Assembly (NCBI GenBank): GCA_016785225.1 | Contig: JAFBJZ010000665.1 | Location: 2,604,001 to 2,668,000 of the forward strand | Reading direction: 5' to 3' | Source: Psettodes erumei | Lineage: Eukaryota > Chordata > Actinopteri > Pleuronectiformes > Psettodidae | DNA: 64,000 nt | Shown: one piece after another, positions 1-11,540 of the stretch | Numbering within the stretch: position 1 is the first letter of the stretch | How the letters are laid out: each line of letters starts with the position of its first letter | The notes under the pieces: model-generated | Told to the model about the DNA's origin: nothing | The model's database searches: none | Seen by the model: only the letters and a program-made list of their open reading frames with translations | Made by a program: the position numbers and the translations under genes

Positions 1-983
1 TGTGAAGATGGGTTTGACTGATTGTCTGACTTTCTTTTTTGTAGAAATAGAGTCTTGCAAGTAGAGTTACCGTTAGCTGAGTTAAACAGTAAAATGATGT
101 TTCTTTCTGACTGAGTCAAAGCCCCCCCCCCAGCCTCAGATCATGTTAGAATTTGACCCCAAAACGCATCATTAAAGGTTTTATGCATTGCTATGATGTT
201 TTAAAGTTTAAAAACGTGCTCGTGGGTAAATTAAAGCTGTAGACGGATCCCTTCCTGAAGCAGTTTCAGTGTAAGTCACTTGGACAAAATCTACAGTCCT
301 CATTTTAAAAACAGAACTCTCCCCCCTCACTTACAATAAAAATGCATTAAGAGGGGAACTCCTTGTGGCCAGAATGAATGGAAATGATTTTAATGAATGA
401 AAACTCTGAATGTACATGTGGGCATGCGAGTAATGTTTTAAGATGGCTTTTGACAAAAATGCGATCTTATCCTTTTCCGTGTACGTCGACCGGCAGTCTC
501 TCGTTCAAAAGACCACTCGTTTGCATGCAGAGGGACATTTTCATCAGTATGGCTGCCAGCACCTTTCTGTTGGTTGTCAAAAGTAAAAGGCCGCAGGTTT
601 CGATTCCTCACAGATGTAAATGTCCAACTGTAACCATGCGGTTTCTCACGGCGCTAACCTGAACGTGGAGGGGTATGGGAAAAGCCCCAAGACAGCAGCT
701 CAACAGACTGTGAACGATGGAATGAAGCTGCGCTGATGACATTTAGTAATGTGGAAACATCAGGATGTGAGTTCCACTCAGAGAACCCTGAGATGTTTCG
801 CAGAGCGCACCACAAAGAGCGGCAGAGATTAGCACATTTGCTCAAGATCTGTACTTTACACGATGAGCTGACAAAATGCAGAAATGAGAAGTCCTCCTGT
901 AGTGTTGCAGTTTTCTACTGGAGGTCACTGAAAGTAGCTCCAAAGCAGCCCTTTGCGCATTGTGTGACACTGAGTAAAGTGAG

Positions 984-1060
984 TAAATTTATTTACACAG
1001 CACTTTTCACAGATTAAAAACCACAAAGGGCTTCACAATAGAAAATAATAAAAGCATGAA
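984..1060 (+). repeat. Fragment of a common fish interspersed-repeat tail
   Basis: The stretch reads as tttattt, then acagcacttttcacag, then cacaaagggcttcacaa, then an A-rich end. I recognise this order from a very abundant teleost retroelement 3' tail (the tttatttatatagcacctttca / cacaaagtgcttcaca pattern). Only the tail is visible, so the parent class cannot be fixed. Looser echoes occur near 5104-5150 and 26245-26290. The assignment rests on memory of the pattern, not on a database search. Confidence 0.45.
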
Positions 1061-1505
1061 AACGTAGGAGGAGATATTAGAACAGAAGGTAAAATCAGAC
1101 CGACGTCGAAGCCCTCATCTAATTCAAAGCCTGTTTGAATAACTTCCACAGAGTTAACAGTGATGAGAACTCAGTTTACTTGGACTTTTCTTCTAGAAGC
1201 TCCTCGCAGGCTGCTCATGTACACTGTACTCATGTAAGAAGTGAGCAAACTGACGCTGGTGATCAGGGCAACGCCTTGCTTTAAGTCTCCCCAGTTAACT
1301 TTACGATTTATTAAATAGCCATTTTTTCTGCTTGCAGGTAAATTATAGTGTGTTAGAAACTTTGCTGTATGTTCCTGTGTGGCTTATAAATACTAAATAT
1401 GGGGGACATATGGTAATGCATGAACATTTTTATTTCCCTTTGCATTATTTTTAGTACATACACTATTTCATATCTGTGTGTAATTCTTCCCCTTAATATA
1501 CTGTT

Positions 1506-1537
<32 letters not shown>

Positions 1538-1597
1538 CACACACACACATAAATATATATATAAATATACATATATATATATGTATATTTATATATT
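1506..1597. repeat. Compound TG/TA/CA microsatellite with AT palindrome
   Basis: A (GT)n run passes into (TA)n, then (CA)n, then a second AT-rich block. The first part is self-complementary (GT arm, TA centre, CA arm). The second contains a perfect 40-bp palindrome at 1557-1596. Alternating purine-pyrimidine DNA of this type can adopt cruciform or Z-form structures and is usually polymorphic. Confidence 0.9.
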
Positions 1598-1897
1598 GGA
1601 TGGGCGGGGTTTGGTTTTCTAAGCCCTGCATCTCTATTACAGAAATTAAGAAATGTCTCTTCGGTGGGACTGCTAATAATTCATACACATCTGAAACAGG
1701 ACAAGAGGCCCCCAACAGCCAGTTCAACCAGTTTTGTGTAAGGGAGTCAGAAGCCCAAAAGGTTGGGAACCATTGGTTTAATCTTTAACAATGTCTTGTA
1801 TTGCACAAGCTCATTAATGTAAGACAATTTGTGAAGCTGAAATGAATAAGTGGGGTAAAAACATTTCCCTGTGAAAGTGTAAAGCAGAATGAAAATT

Positions 1898-1970
1898 TAA
1901 TACTCAAGTTTCAGTACCTCAAAAATCTGATTTGAGTACAGTTCATGGAGTAAATCTACTTTCCGCTGGT
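1898..1970 (+). repeat. Remnant of a fish MITE-like repeat end
   Basis: The segment contains tactcaagtttcagtacctc, ctgatttgagtacag and ggagtaaatctactttcc. These resemble the terminal part of a very common percomorph element that ends in a tacttgagtaaatgtacttagttactttccaccactg-like sequence. It is degenerate and solitary. The superfamily is not assigned here. Confidence 0.4.
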
Positions 1971-2648
1971 GCTCTGCGGAAGCTGGTTTAGAGCCGCTCA
2001 GGCCTCCGTGGAGCTTGCAGGCCTGGAAGGGATCAAAACTTCAGGGCGGCCCGGCGTTGTTGACGCCCGGCCGTGGCCTAGGAGGAGCTTGCGGAGCGTA
2101 GACAGGGAGGGGAAATGGCTGCCGGGCCAGATAAGGTCTATCACGAAAGGCAGTGTGGGCCGGGGAAGGCCCCAGCTTCAGGGTGCTCGTCACACAGAGG
2201 GTGAGGATCACTTCCTCTCCGGCACATGCACAGATGAGTGAATGCTCGTGGTCATCTGCCGGATGACGGACGGTGTATTCTCCGTCCAGTGGAGGCCGGT
2301 GACTCAATTAGCTGGGGAGGGCAGGGATTAGCACATAGCAGGGCAGGGGTCAGGAGATTGGAGGGTTTAAAAAAAAAGTGTGGCTTTTTAAAGACACCAT
2401 ATGCTGGATCCTTTCAACAAGTCGTTATTCCAATGAACACAACACTCGAAATGATGTCTCCTCATTTTCTCCCATCAGGAGCAGATGTTTTTTTGGGTTT
2501 CCTCAGAAATGGCGTTTTCTAGATTAAAATACTGCTCAACACCCCAGACAAATGTATACCGCACAAATGAGAGAAATTCAGTCCTCCGCCCCAGGAAATA
2601 CCTAAGATTGCAGGACTTCACAAGCCCTCGGGTTTATCTGAGTAATTC

Positions 2649-2958
2649 ATCTTTACTTATGTGAAGCTACCATACTTTTAAAATACTCCATTACAGTGAA
2701 AATACCTGCATGCTAATTCCTATTCAAATAAATGTATTGCACTGAGTGTATCAAAGTGAGTAGTCCTCATTTTGTCCCTTTGACTGATATGTTACTTGAA
2801 CTGACATTATTAGAGTTTTAATCCAGATACATTCATGTATATAGAGCATTTACCTTTGCAGCTTCCTGAAGTGCAGCCAGTTTTAACTGAATAATATACA
2901 GGTATTTTCACTCTAATGGAGTATTTTAAAAGTATGGTAGCTTCACATAAGTAAAGAT
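2649..2958. mobile_element. Foldback (MITE-like) element with 60-bp terminal inverted repeats
   Basis: The first 60 bases, starting ATCTTTACTTATGTG, are repeated as the reverse complement at the right end (ending CACATAAGTAAAGAT) with only one mismatch. They flank about 190 bp of unrelated AT-rich sequence with no open reading frame. That is the architecture of a non-autonomous terminal-inverted-repeat transposon. The termini may extend outward with one mismatch (TTCATC versus GATCAA). I could not define a target-site duplication. The near-identity of the arms suggests either recent insertion or arm homogenisation. Confidence 0.75.
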
Positions 2959-3902
2959 CAAATTACGTCTGCAGGGTTATTTTTGTCTCTGTGTGGCACC
3001 TTTTAAACTGTCCTCACCCACATGTACGGTTTTTCTCAGCTTTATGAGGTTGGCTCATCATTTTCTTAATTTAACCGAGTGTTGCCAGGGAGCCAAAAGA
3101 CAGACACCAATAACAATGTCCAAAACTCATCTGATAAAACCCCCAAATTATTATATATAATTATATAATAATTATGAAATATAAAGCTTTTGTAAAAATA
3201 TTATAAAATGTAAATTAGAACACTCTGCTTACATGCAAAATGGTTTGACCTGACTCGTTTTGTTCATGTATGCCTGTAAATCAGTATAAATAATAATAAT
3301 TCAGTTTCAAAATTTGAAACATTTTAATTCAAATGTTTTTTTGTTGTGTTTCATTGACAAGGCTCCACATTCACACTTCTAACTGTTTTCCTCAGCCTGT
3401 CTATGATATTATCATAAAGTTATGTTACTATAAATAAAATATGATCAGTCTTGTCATTCAGTACGTGTAACTGTTGAAGCTCAAAAGACGTTAGATTATT
3501 CACTATTTTTTGAAGTTCAAAAACTGATTGTAAAAATCTTTTTTTCTGCTTCCTTAATCCCCTTAATCATCTCCTAACCCCACAGATTTATCCAGCGATC
3601 CTTCAGAGGACTCACGGCCTTAAGTAGTTGAAACCAGCTCCACCTTAAACAGCTACAACAGTAAAATGCACATCACATTAAATATGACAAGCTGCCCTCG
3701 GTTCTGTGGCTGCTCCGTGGTCTGAAAAAGACAGGAAGTTTTGACAGTGTTATGAAACACCCACACGCATCATTGTGAGTGTGGGTGGCATCATGTCCAT
3801 CTCTCTTGTAAATTACATCCCCTTACTTCTCCATCTCCACTTTATCCCCGTCAGACGGAGCACTTGTCAAGCCTGAGTTAAAGAAAACCTCCGCTCTGTT
3901 GA

Positions 3903-3964
3903 ATATATATATATATATATATATAAAAAATAACAGAGGTCAGTAAATAACAGAGGTCAGCTAA
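3903..3964. repeat. AT microsatellite followed by a 17-bp tandem duplication
   Basis: An (AT)n run of about 22 bases is followed by two copies of a 17-bp unit starting TAACAGAGGTCAG, at 3931-3947 and 3948-3964. The copies differ only at their ends. Each contains one AGGTCA hexamer. The 17-bp spacing does not match a standard nuclear-receptor direct repeat, so I treat it as simple replication slippage. Confidence 0.75.
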
Positions 3965-4344
3965 GACAGTACAACACATCAGCTTCTGCTGTAACACTTT
4001 CCCTTTAGCTCAAAGCCCTGACATATCCAAATAAGGGCAAAGACACAGTGAAGTTGCAAGCACCACTGGAGCCATGGCAGACGGGGGCCTGTGTGTGAGA
4101 AAATGAAGAGCGCGCTTGGTTTCGTTCCCTTCAGATGCGGGTTCAACACTTGCTGTGCAGTGGGGACAGCAGGGGCGGAGCTGAGAGCCTTCCTGACAAC
4201 GCCTGTGGTTGTGGAACTCTTGCAGCAACGAGTTGTGGGTTTTGTTTTTAGTATGCCGTGCTCGTGAAATGACTTCAGCTTCTTCTGCAGAGACAAAGGG
4301 ATAAAACTGATCAATTAAAGGGTGTTGCAGTCATCTATACAACC

Positions 4345-4374
4345 CCCCCCCCCCCACACACACACACACACACT
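4345..4374. repeat. Poly-C / CA microsatellite
   Basis: A run of C residues passes directly into (CA)n. This is a low-complexity tract of the kind that varies between individuals and causes sequencing or assembly errors. Confidence 0.85.
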
Positions 4375-5349
4375 CAGTTCAGCAGTGAGTTAAGAACCCA
4401 CACACTTGTGTTTTTTGTTGTTGTTTTTTAATTTGACAATCAACTGCCTCCAATCACCACAGAATGAGGAATATTTAACATTTAGTACATTTCAATAATA
4501 ACATTTGATTTGTTTGTCCTATTTCAGTTTTATTTTAGATGGCTAACTGTGCCAAAATGTATTTAAAAAAATACAAAAAAGAAAATTTGAAAATAGAACA
4601 CATGGGCGCCTGTTAAACCAATGTGAGTGTTGCTGAGGTTTTGTATTAAAGACATATTTCATCACATGGCTTGTTCTTTACTCAGAGAGCATCTGAGCTG
4701 CAGCCACCTGACAGACAATACCATGACCATCAGTTTAAATAAAGACTGGTTGGCCTGTCAGATACATTTGACTGAGCAGAGGATCAGTCTTAAATCAAGT
4801 CTTAAAAATCATTGTGAATTTCAGCAGAATGAGGTTTACGGGGCTTCAAATGTGAGATTATGTTTAGACTTGTAGGGTTGAAGGTATCCCAGTATGCACT
4901 GTGCAGGATATTGGAGAAATAATTCTGAACAAATTGTCACTCCAGGACAAATGGCTGCTCACACTTCCTATTTAGACTTTCGGTGTCTCTAGTCTACCTG
5001 AGCTGCATGTCCAACTGTGTCACCAAAAAACATTGCGAACCAGATACAGAAAGATGTCTGCTCTTCTGATTAAGCCATCACTTGTAGGACAGTATATCAA
5101 TAATCAAACTTTATTAATACAGCATTGTCAAACAAGAGAATAAAAAAATAACAGTGACAAATGAAATGAGTGGAGGAAACAATAAATGTAGAAAAAAAAT
5201 TCCATTAAAATTATTTGACAACTTTGGCTCCAAGTTACTTTACAGATTAAATCTTGACATGCAAAACAATCACTGCAAAATGAGATAGATTGAACGATGA
5301 CAAATACTATATACATAATAAATAATAATATAACAATGAGAAAAGCCAT

Positions 5350-5500
5350 TCTACTGCATAATTTGTATTTTTCCGTTTAATATTTTTGGTTGATTTTACT
5401 GCTATTACTTCCGTTCTTTTATTTTAGGAAGCTTTTGAATGTACATGTAAGTAAGTATTTTTACAATAGAGTATTGATATTACTTTATACATATACTTTC
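5350..5500 (+). repeat. Degenerate copy of a common fish MITE-like family
   Basis: The order ctgcataatttgtattttt, then gattttactgctattactt, then gcttttgaatgtacatgtaagtaagtatttttacaatagagtattgatattacttt resembles a well-known percomorph repeat. In its intact form that repeat reads as an acttaagtaaaattttgaatgcaggact-like core followed by gagtatttttacattgtggtatt. Divergence is substantial. The 60-bp arms of the foldback element at 2649-2958 contain similar words (gagtatttt, tacttaagtaaag), so the two may be distantly related. Confidence 0.4.
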
Positions 5501-5970
5501 TTTCCGGTAACTTGCACATTGTTAAGTGCAAAATGAAAAGGATAAAGAGACAGACAGAAGTACCACAGAGGCGCCAGGACAGATCCCACAGCACAAAACA
5601 CCAGTGCAGACAGAGTGCAGTGTGAGCGATAACTACTGTGTCTGTATTTCTCTGGAGTTGCAGTTTGACATATAACCCAGTCAGAGTATAGTTGCGTGGT
5701 TCGTCAATGAGAATAAATGCATAAAATTCTCTCCTGATATCTAAAAATGTAATCGATACTGATGTTAATTCCTTGTCCTTTAAAACAAATAATGTTTTCA
5801 TCAGTGGCTCATGTTACACATCATTCCACCTCCTTGTCCCATCTCTCCCTCTGTGACCCATTGTAGTCTGTCATGAAATGTAAAGTGAGAAATGTTCCTG
5901 CATCTGTGAAACTGGCACACATTTCCTGTATATCCGATCACAGATGTAATATCTCTCTCTATGTATAAAT

Positions 5971-6019
5971 GTGTGTGCGTGTGTGTGTGTGTGTGTACTA
6001 TGCTCTTACAGAGCATAGT
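5971..6019. repeat. GT microsatellite next to a perfect 10-bp hairpin
   Basis: A (GT)n tract ends at the left arm of an inverted repeat. ACTATGCTCT at 5997-6006 and AGAGCATAGT at 6010-6019 are exact reverse complements separated by three bases. No coding or RNA-gene context is visible. Confidence 0.7.
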
Positions 6020-6076
6020 GAGCTCCTGCTGTTTTCCTCACTGTGCATGACCCCTGTCCATCAGGTTACATTACCT

Positions 6077-6147
6077 TTAACCTCCTGGAATCCACATATG
6101 TGGTTAAAAATGCATGCCATGCAACAGCTCGGGTCTTAGAAGGTTAA
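6077..6147. mobile_element. Short TTAA-bounded element, possible piggyBac-type MITE remnant
   Basis: A 71-bp block begins TTAACCTCCT and ends AGAAGGTTAA, giving 10-bp imperfect inverted ends that include TTAA on both sides. TTAA is the target duplicated by piggyBac-superfamily elements. The block interior (a ccacatatgtgg palindrome and tgcatgccatgca) matches a short repeat I have seen widely in fish DNA. At this length it could only be a non-autonomous remnant, and coincidence is possible. Confidence 0.35.
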
Positions 6148-6814
6148 ACCTGTTATTCTGTACAAGCTATATAAGATGAAACTAGCCATAGTGGGAACTA
6201 GAAGTGAAATTACCTTTAAATCTAACTGAACGCACCTCTTCTGACAGACAGTGGGTGAAAATGTACTGTATTTACTCCACTAATACTTTGTGTCATAGTT
6301 CCCTCCACTGGCATTGATTGACTTTGCATGTAATCCAAGTACATGTAAAAAAAAAAAAACTAGTAGTAGTACTAGTAAAAAAGCTCCATCTTGTGGCTCA
6401 AATAAAAAAGTACAGGAAGGTTTCAGTAGCAGAGGGGATTAGAGGGGAATTATCCCTCTCAATGCAACAGTTTGAACAAAAGCGTCACAGATGTGTGGGT
6501 CTGTTTGTTACACTTCATTCAGGGAATTGCAGGAGTCATGTTTCTGCAGAACTCCTGCTGTATTGTATCATCTTTGGCACTCGGACACATATCGGGCTTG
6601 CTGGGCACTCCATTTTCATTTAATAACAGTCATATCTTGAGACATACTGCAAGTGTTTGCTTAAAGTGAGAAGATGGATAATTGTGCTCCTCCATGCTAC
6701 ACATTCCTGTCTTTGAATTAGTAAACCTTATTATCCTTACATCTTACAGAAGCATATAAAATCAAAAATGAACTCTGATATTAAAACAATCACTCCTTTC
6801 TTATAAAAGAGACT

Positions 6815-6820
6815 TTTATT
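6815..6820 (-). terminator. supt4h1: Likely polyadenylation signal of supt4h1
   Basis: TTTATT on the plus strand reads AATAAA on the minus strand, about 200 bp past the supt4h1 stop codon. That distance is plausible for a short 3' UTR. Cleavage would fall roughly at 6790-6800. Confidence 0.5.
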
Positions 6821-7019
6821 TTTTCTAAATTATTCAAAGAAATGAGAAACATCCACTTTTGCTCCTCCATACAAACACTGCTAATCACAAAAAAAACAAC
6901 AAATAAACAACAAGAACTGGAACGGTCCCACTGTGGTAACTTCTTCCTTGGTTTGGTGGCACAGTATGACATTGCTCTAGTGTGACTGATCAGACAACAT
7001 AAACTGGAAGCAGATGGGT

Positions 7020-8056
<1,037 letters not shown>

Positions 8057-8064
8057 TTACGTCA
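8057..8064 (-). promoter_or_regulatory. CRE/ATF-like site in the supt4h1 promoter
   Basis: TTACGTCA (TGACGTAA on the minus strand) lies about 88-95 bp upstream of the supt4h1 start codon. CREB/ATF sites are common close to the start of housekeeping genes. No TATA box is obvious on the minus strand nearby. Position and match support a promoter element, but function is inferred. Confidence 0.4.
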
Positions 8065-8624
8065 CGGGTGAAGACCTGGTAGGGAACCAGAACAGCACAG
8101 AGGCGTCAGTGTAGTGTGCCTGTGTAAAAATCATAATATAAACTTTAGTTTATGATTTTACACATAAAATGAAGAGCTCGGTTACAGGGATTATGCTTGA
8201 TTTGTGTGGTATAATAAAATGTTTTAAATGTGTTCCACTTGGTCGAAAACTTCATTCATGAATATACTGCGCAGCGATTCGGTATTTATGCATTTCAAAC
8301 ATCTCCATGCCAGTGAAAACTTTTCTCACTTACACTAAAATATTAAATGTCCGAATACAATAGCTAAAACACCCACTGCGGATTTCGGTTTAAACTCACG
8401 TTCAGCTGAAACTGTTCTTTGTGGCCGTCATCAGTCTTCCCATACAGGTGTCTAACAGGTCATCTGATTAAACCTTTACCACAGCGAACACGGTGATATT
8501 TCATAAATGCACTGGTGAAGTGAATAGGTTTAATTAAGGACACATCCCCTTGAAATGTGTCATTTCCAGTGTCCTGGACGTGTGCATGCTGACTCACTGG
8601 CATTGCTCAGTGGAACAAAATTTG

Positions 8625-8664
<40 letters not shown>
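8625..8664. repeat. (CTAT)10 tetranucleotide microsatellite
   Basis: Ten uninterrupted CTAT units (GATA on the other strand) lie in the divergent supt4h1-hsf5 interval. A perfect tract of this length is expected to be polymorphic. Confidence 0.95.
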
Positions 8665-8944
8665 AATTGCGAATATGTGTGAAAGTCATTGAAATTCACT
8701 CTTTATTTAACTGCATGTGTATTCTGTTATTACTGTTTACTGAATAAAATATTTAATAGTCAATAATAGGCATCGCCAAATTAATGTACAATACAAACCT
8801 ATGAAAATAAAGAACACTTTACTTTCGATACCTCTTCCTTTATTGTTGATGCATAATTATTCATTATTATACATGAGTATCCTAACGGTTGGCTCCAGAG
8901 TCGGTGTCACGTGGAACCTTTGGACGTTTGAACAGTTTCAACAG

Positions 8945-8966
8945 TTCGGGAACAAGAAACGTTTCT
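8945..8966 (+). promoter_or_regulatory. Heat-shock-element-like site upstream of hsf5
   Basis: TTCGGGAA is a tail-to-tail pair of HSF half-sites (TTCnnGAA). It is followed two bases later by the perfect palindrome AGAAACGTTTCT, which contains a GAA and a TTC in non-standard spacing. Canonical strong HSEs have at least three nGAAn units in alternating 5-bp register, which is not met here. The site is about 570-590 bp upstream of the hsf5 start, so autoregulation is only a hypothesis. Confidence 0.25.
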
Positions 8967-9534
8967 CCTGATAGAACAGAACAGGGTCGTCCACGGAGAT
9001 CCGGGTACGATTATGATGGCGTATTATGCTCATGATTTGTAGAACACGACCCCAAAAATGTTAAGGCAGTGTCAAATGTCGAAATTATTCCCTGCAATTT
9101 AAATTAATGTCATTGTCCTAAAAGATAATTCCAAATACAGAGCAGGTTGGAGAGCTAACGCTCGTTTATTGCTAGCTAATGCTCGCTGACTAACGCTAAC
9201 GTTAAATGTTTTTCATTTTCTTTACATGTCGTGACTTTGAGTACAGATATAATTTTATTTTAATTTTTAAAAATTTAATTAATTTTTTTTTTTATAATTA
9301 CCACTTATAGTAGTTCATATACTGTACACTTATACTAGTGTTTTATGGATAGCGTTAGTTTAACTTCGTAAGGGTTTCAAACGTGTTACTACGTTTTTAA
9401 GCTAAGTTAAAGTAATTCATAGTTAACTGTATAACTTGGGTGGGTTATTAGCTTGCTAATTAGCTAGCTGGTGACAGTTGGCCTGATAGTCAGATGAGGT
9501 TAAGACCGGGTTAACCAACTTTGCCTCTGTTTAC

Positions 9535-11540
9535 ATGTCTACAGACAAAAGCATGTACGCTGGTGGGAGTTCATCCTCGGGCTCATTCAACGTGAACAGT
9601 TTCCCTGCCAAACTGTGGCGTTTGGTGAACAACCCCGCCAATGAAGCCATCCGCTGGGATAGCCTCGGCAAGGGCGTCATCGTCGACCAGCAGCTCTTCG
9701 AGCGGCAGATCTTGTCCCCCGCGGCCTCCGCCGCCTCGGACAAACCCGACGCCTTCAAAACCACCAACTTCTCGAGCTTCATCCGCCAGCTCAACCTGTA
9801 CGGCTTCAAGAAAGTCGAGCCGCGCGTCGAAGGCAGCCGCCATCCCGCCGAGAACAGGAAGCGTCATCACTTTCGCAACCCCAACTTCAGGCGAGACCAC
9901 CCTGAACTTGTGGCGAGTCTCAGGAGACTCACTGTCGAGAACAAGGCCAGGCTGCAGGCCGGTCTGAACGTGAGCTGTGGACCTCCGGTTGGACGCCAGA
10001 GACACAGTGGAGGCAGCGATAGCAGAGGCAAAGATGTGAAAAGAGGCGAGTGCAGAGATAAACTATTTTAAAAAGGACCCACAGACCCCAATTTGAAATT
10101 CACTAAAATCCCTATTCCCGTATCCCTCTATTCACAATCCCATGTTTTAAAGTTCAGTAATCAAACTCTGAAAGATTTCTATCACACTTGATTTTTTTCC
10201 CCCAGTTTCAGCAGGCACTTCATGGCTTAGCCCCATGCATCAGGAGTCCACTTGTCCTTACCATCCACACAAAGCTCCGGCCGTGACATCAACCCCAATC
10301 CCACCCCAGTTCCTGATAAGAGATTATGGTGCAACTCGGCCAGCAGTACCACTCCCTTTAGGCTACTGCTACACAGGACTAGCCTCAGTAGCCAATGCTA
10401 TGCACATGCAGCAGGGTTTACTGGTCTGTGCACAACGTGGAGGTCCAAAATTCACCGTCTTTAACTCTCCGAATGCACACTTTAAGCCTGGCTACGTTTA
10501 CCCAGGTGAGCAGGACATCAGTGTACCTGTAAGAATGAGAGTTACAAACCATGCTTATTTTGCATCACATTACCTAACAAGTACTTTTGCTAAAATGCAC
10601 TGAAATGTACATGCAAGAATCTGTATTTTGAATATTTTTTTATTATTAATGTAAAAAATGTGGATTACATTTCAGTAAGAGCATTTAACATAATTCTACC
10701 TGTTTATTATTTAAAATATTTTTGGTTCTGCTCCTGAAGGTTGCCAGTTCTACAATCCAAACCTTGTGACATCACATGTGACAGGAAGTGGGATTCAGAC
10801 TGGACAGTTCTCTCCCCATAGGTCTTACCAGGTAGGTGAACGGGAGTGTCCCCACTCTGTCATGTACAACAAAATATGTGACCAGTGAAAAAATATGAGT
10901 GCTTTTTTAAATACATTTACTGTGTCTTAAACATATATTTTTATTTTGCTGTCTGTTGTAACATGGGGACCACAACCAGGATGTGCAGAACGAGGAAGAC
11001 CAGGAAGTGATGAAATGTGACATAAACTTGGACACAATTTTCCAGATTGCCGATGAAGTGATGCAAACTCCACCGAACAACTGCCCCGTTAAAGTTGAGA
11101 CGCCAGAGAAGCCGAGCCCCATATTAGAGCGGCCCTCCAACACCCCTAGCAACGCGAGAGCTAACTCTTTGAATAACGGGCCCATCATAACGGGCGTGAC
11201 AGGCAGTTTTAATGTCGTCGCTTATGGACAGCAGGTGGAATCTGTGGTTTCAGTACCTGAGGGAATGCTTGAACACGCCAAGAGCGAGGTAAGCCTGGAC
11301 GCTGCAGGTATTTCCTTTGCTTGGAAAGACTGTACGAGGTCTACCCAGCAGTTTGCGAATAGAAAATATTCATCAGCTATGTGCATTTTCATATTTAGTA
11401 TGGTACGTATTTGCTAGAGCTCAGCAGAAGACCTGCAGATTATTCGCTGTGGTTTTCCTCTGTGCCCTGGTAAGGTTACAAGTGATGACTCTGAGGTCAT
11501 AGATGTTGAGGTTTGCGACTCTCACTTGGATCCCAGTTAA
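9535..11540 (+). CDS. hsf5: Heat shock factor 5 (HSF-family DNA-binding protein)
   Basis: HSF5 is a nuclear HSF-family protein associated with male germ cells in vertebrates. Exon 1 (9535 to about 10006-10049) carries a full HSF DNA-binding domain at residues ~22-125: FPAKLWRLVNNP, the recognition-helix block FKTTNFSSFIRQLNLYGFKK (74-93), then HHFRNPNFRRDHPEL. Later exons are ~10206-10505, 10740-10831, 10980-11288 and 11475-11540, the last three joins with GT-AG ends and matching phase. Exon 4 (DINLDTIFQIADEV, VKVETPEK) aligns with the human HSF5 region EVNLEAVFQIVDEL. No HR-A/B leucine-zipper is visible, as in HSF5. The product is roughly 420 residues, shorter than human (596 from memory). 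The exon 1 donor is unresolved. Start ATG 9535 is uncertain: it lies in an acceptor-like sequence ending ctacag at 9544, and ATG 9553 is an in-frame alternative. Confidence 0.93.

Larger units (their letters stand above)
1..6790. other. Gene-poor intergenic region downstream of supt4h1
   Basis: No open reading frame here resembles a protein family I know, and none shows coding exons with matching splice sites. What can be seen is interspersed-repeat debris: a LINE/SINE-tail-like stretch near 984-1060, MITE-family remnants near 1898-1970 and 5350-5500, and a foldback element at 2649-2958. There are also AT-rich and CA/TG microsatellites and a pair of 17-bp tandem units at 3931-3964. Poly-C runs occur at about 122-131 and 4347-4356. 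The 3' ends of unseen genes or noncoding RNAs cannot be excluded from sequence alone. Confidence 0.6.

Noticed and set aside
576..650. B-box-like ggtttcgattcc in the upstream region
   Set aside because: No A-box at tRNA distance and no cloverleaf. At most an old SINE trace.
3979..4314. 111-codon minus-strand open frame in the upstream region
   Set aside because: No recognisable family or low-complexity bias, but no splice partners or conserved motif either. Length is within chance for this composition.
9583..10005. Open frames on the minus strand opposite hsf5 exon 1
   Set aside because: They mirror the GC-rich DNA-binding-domain coding sequence in another frame and match no family.
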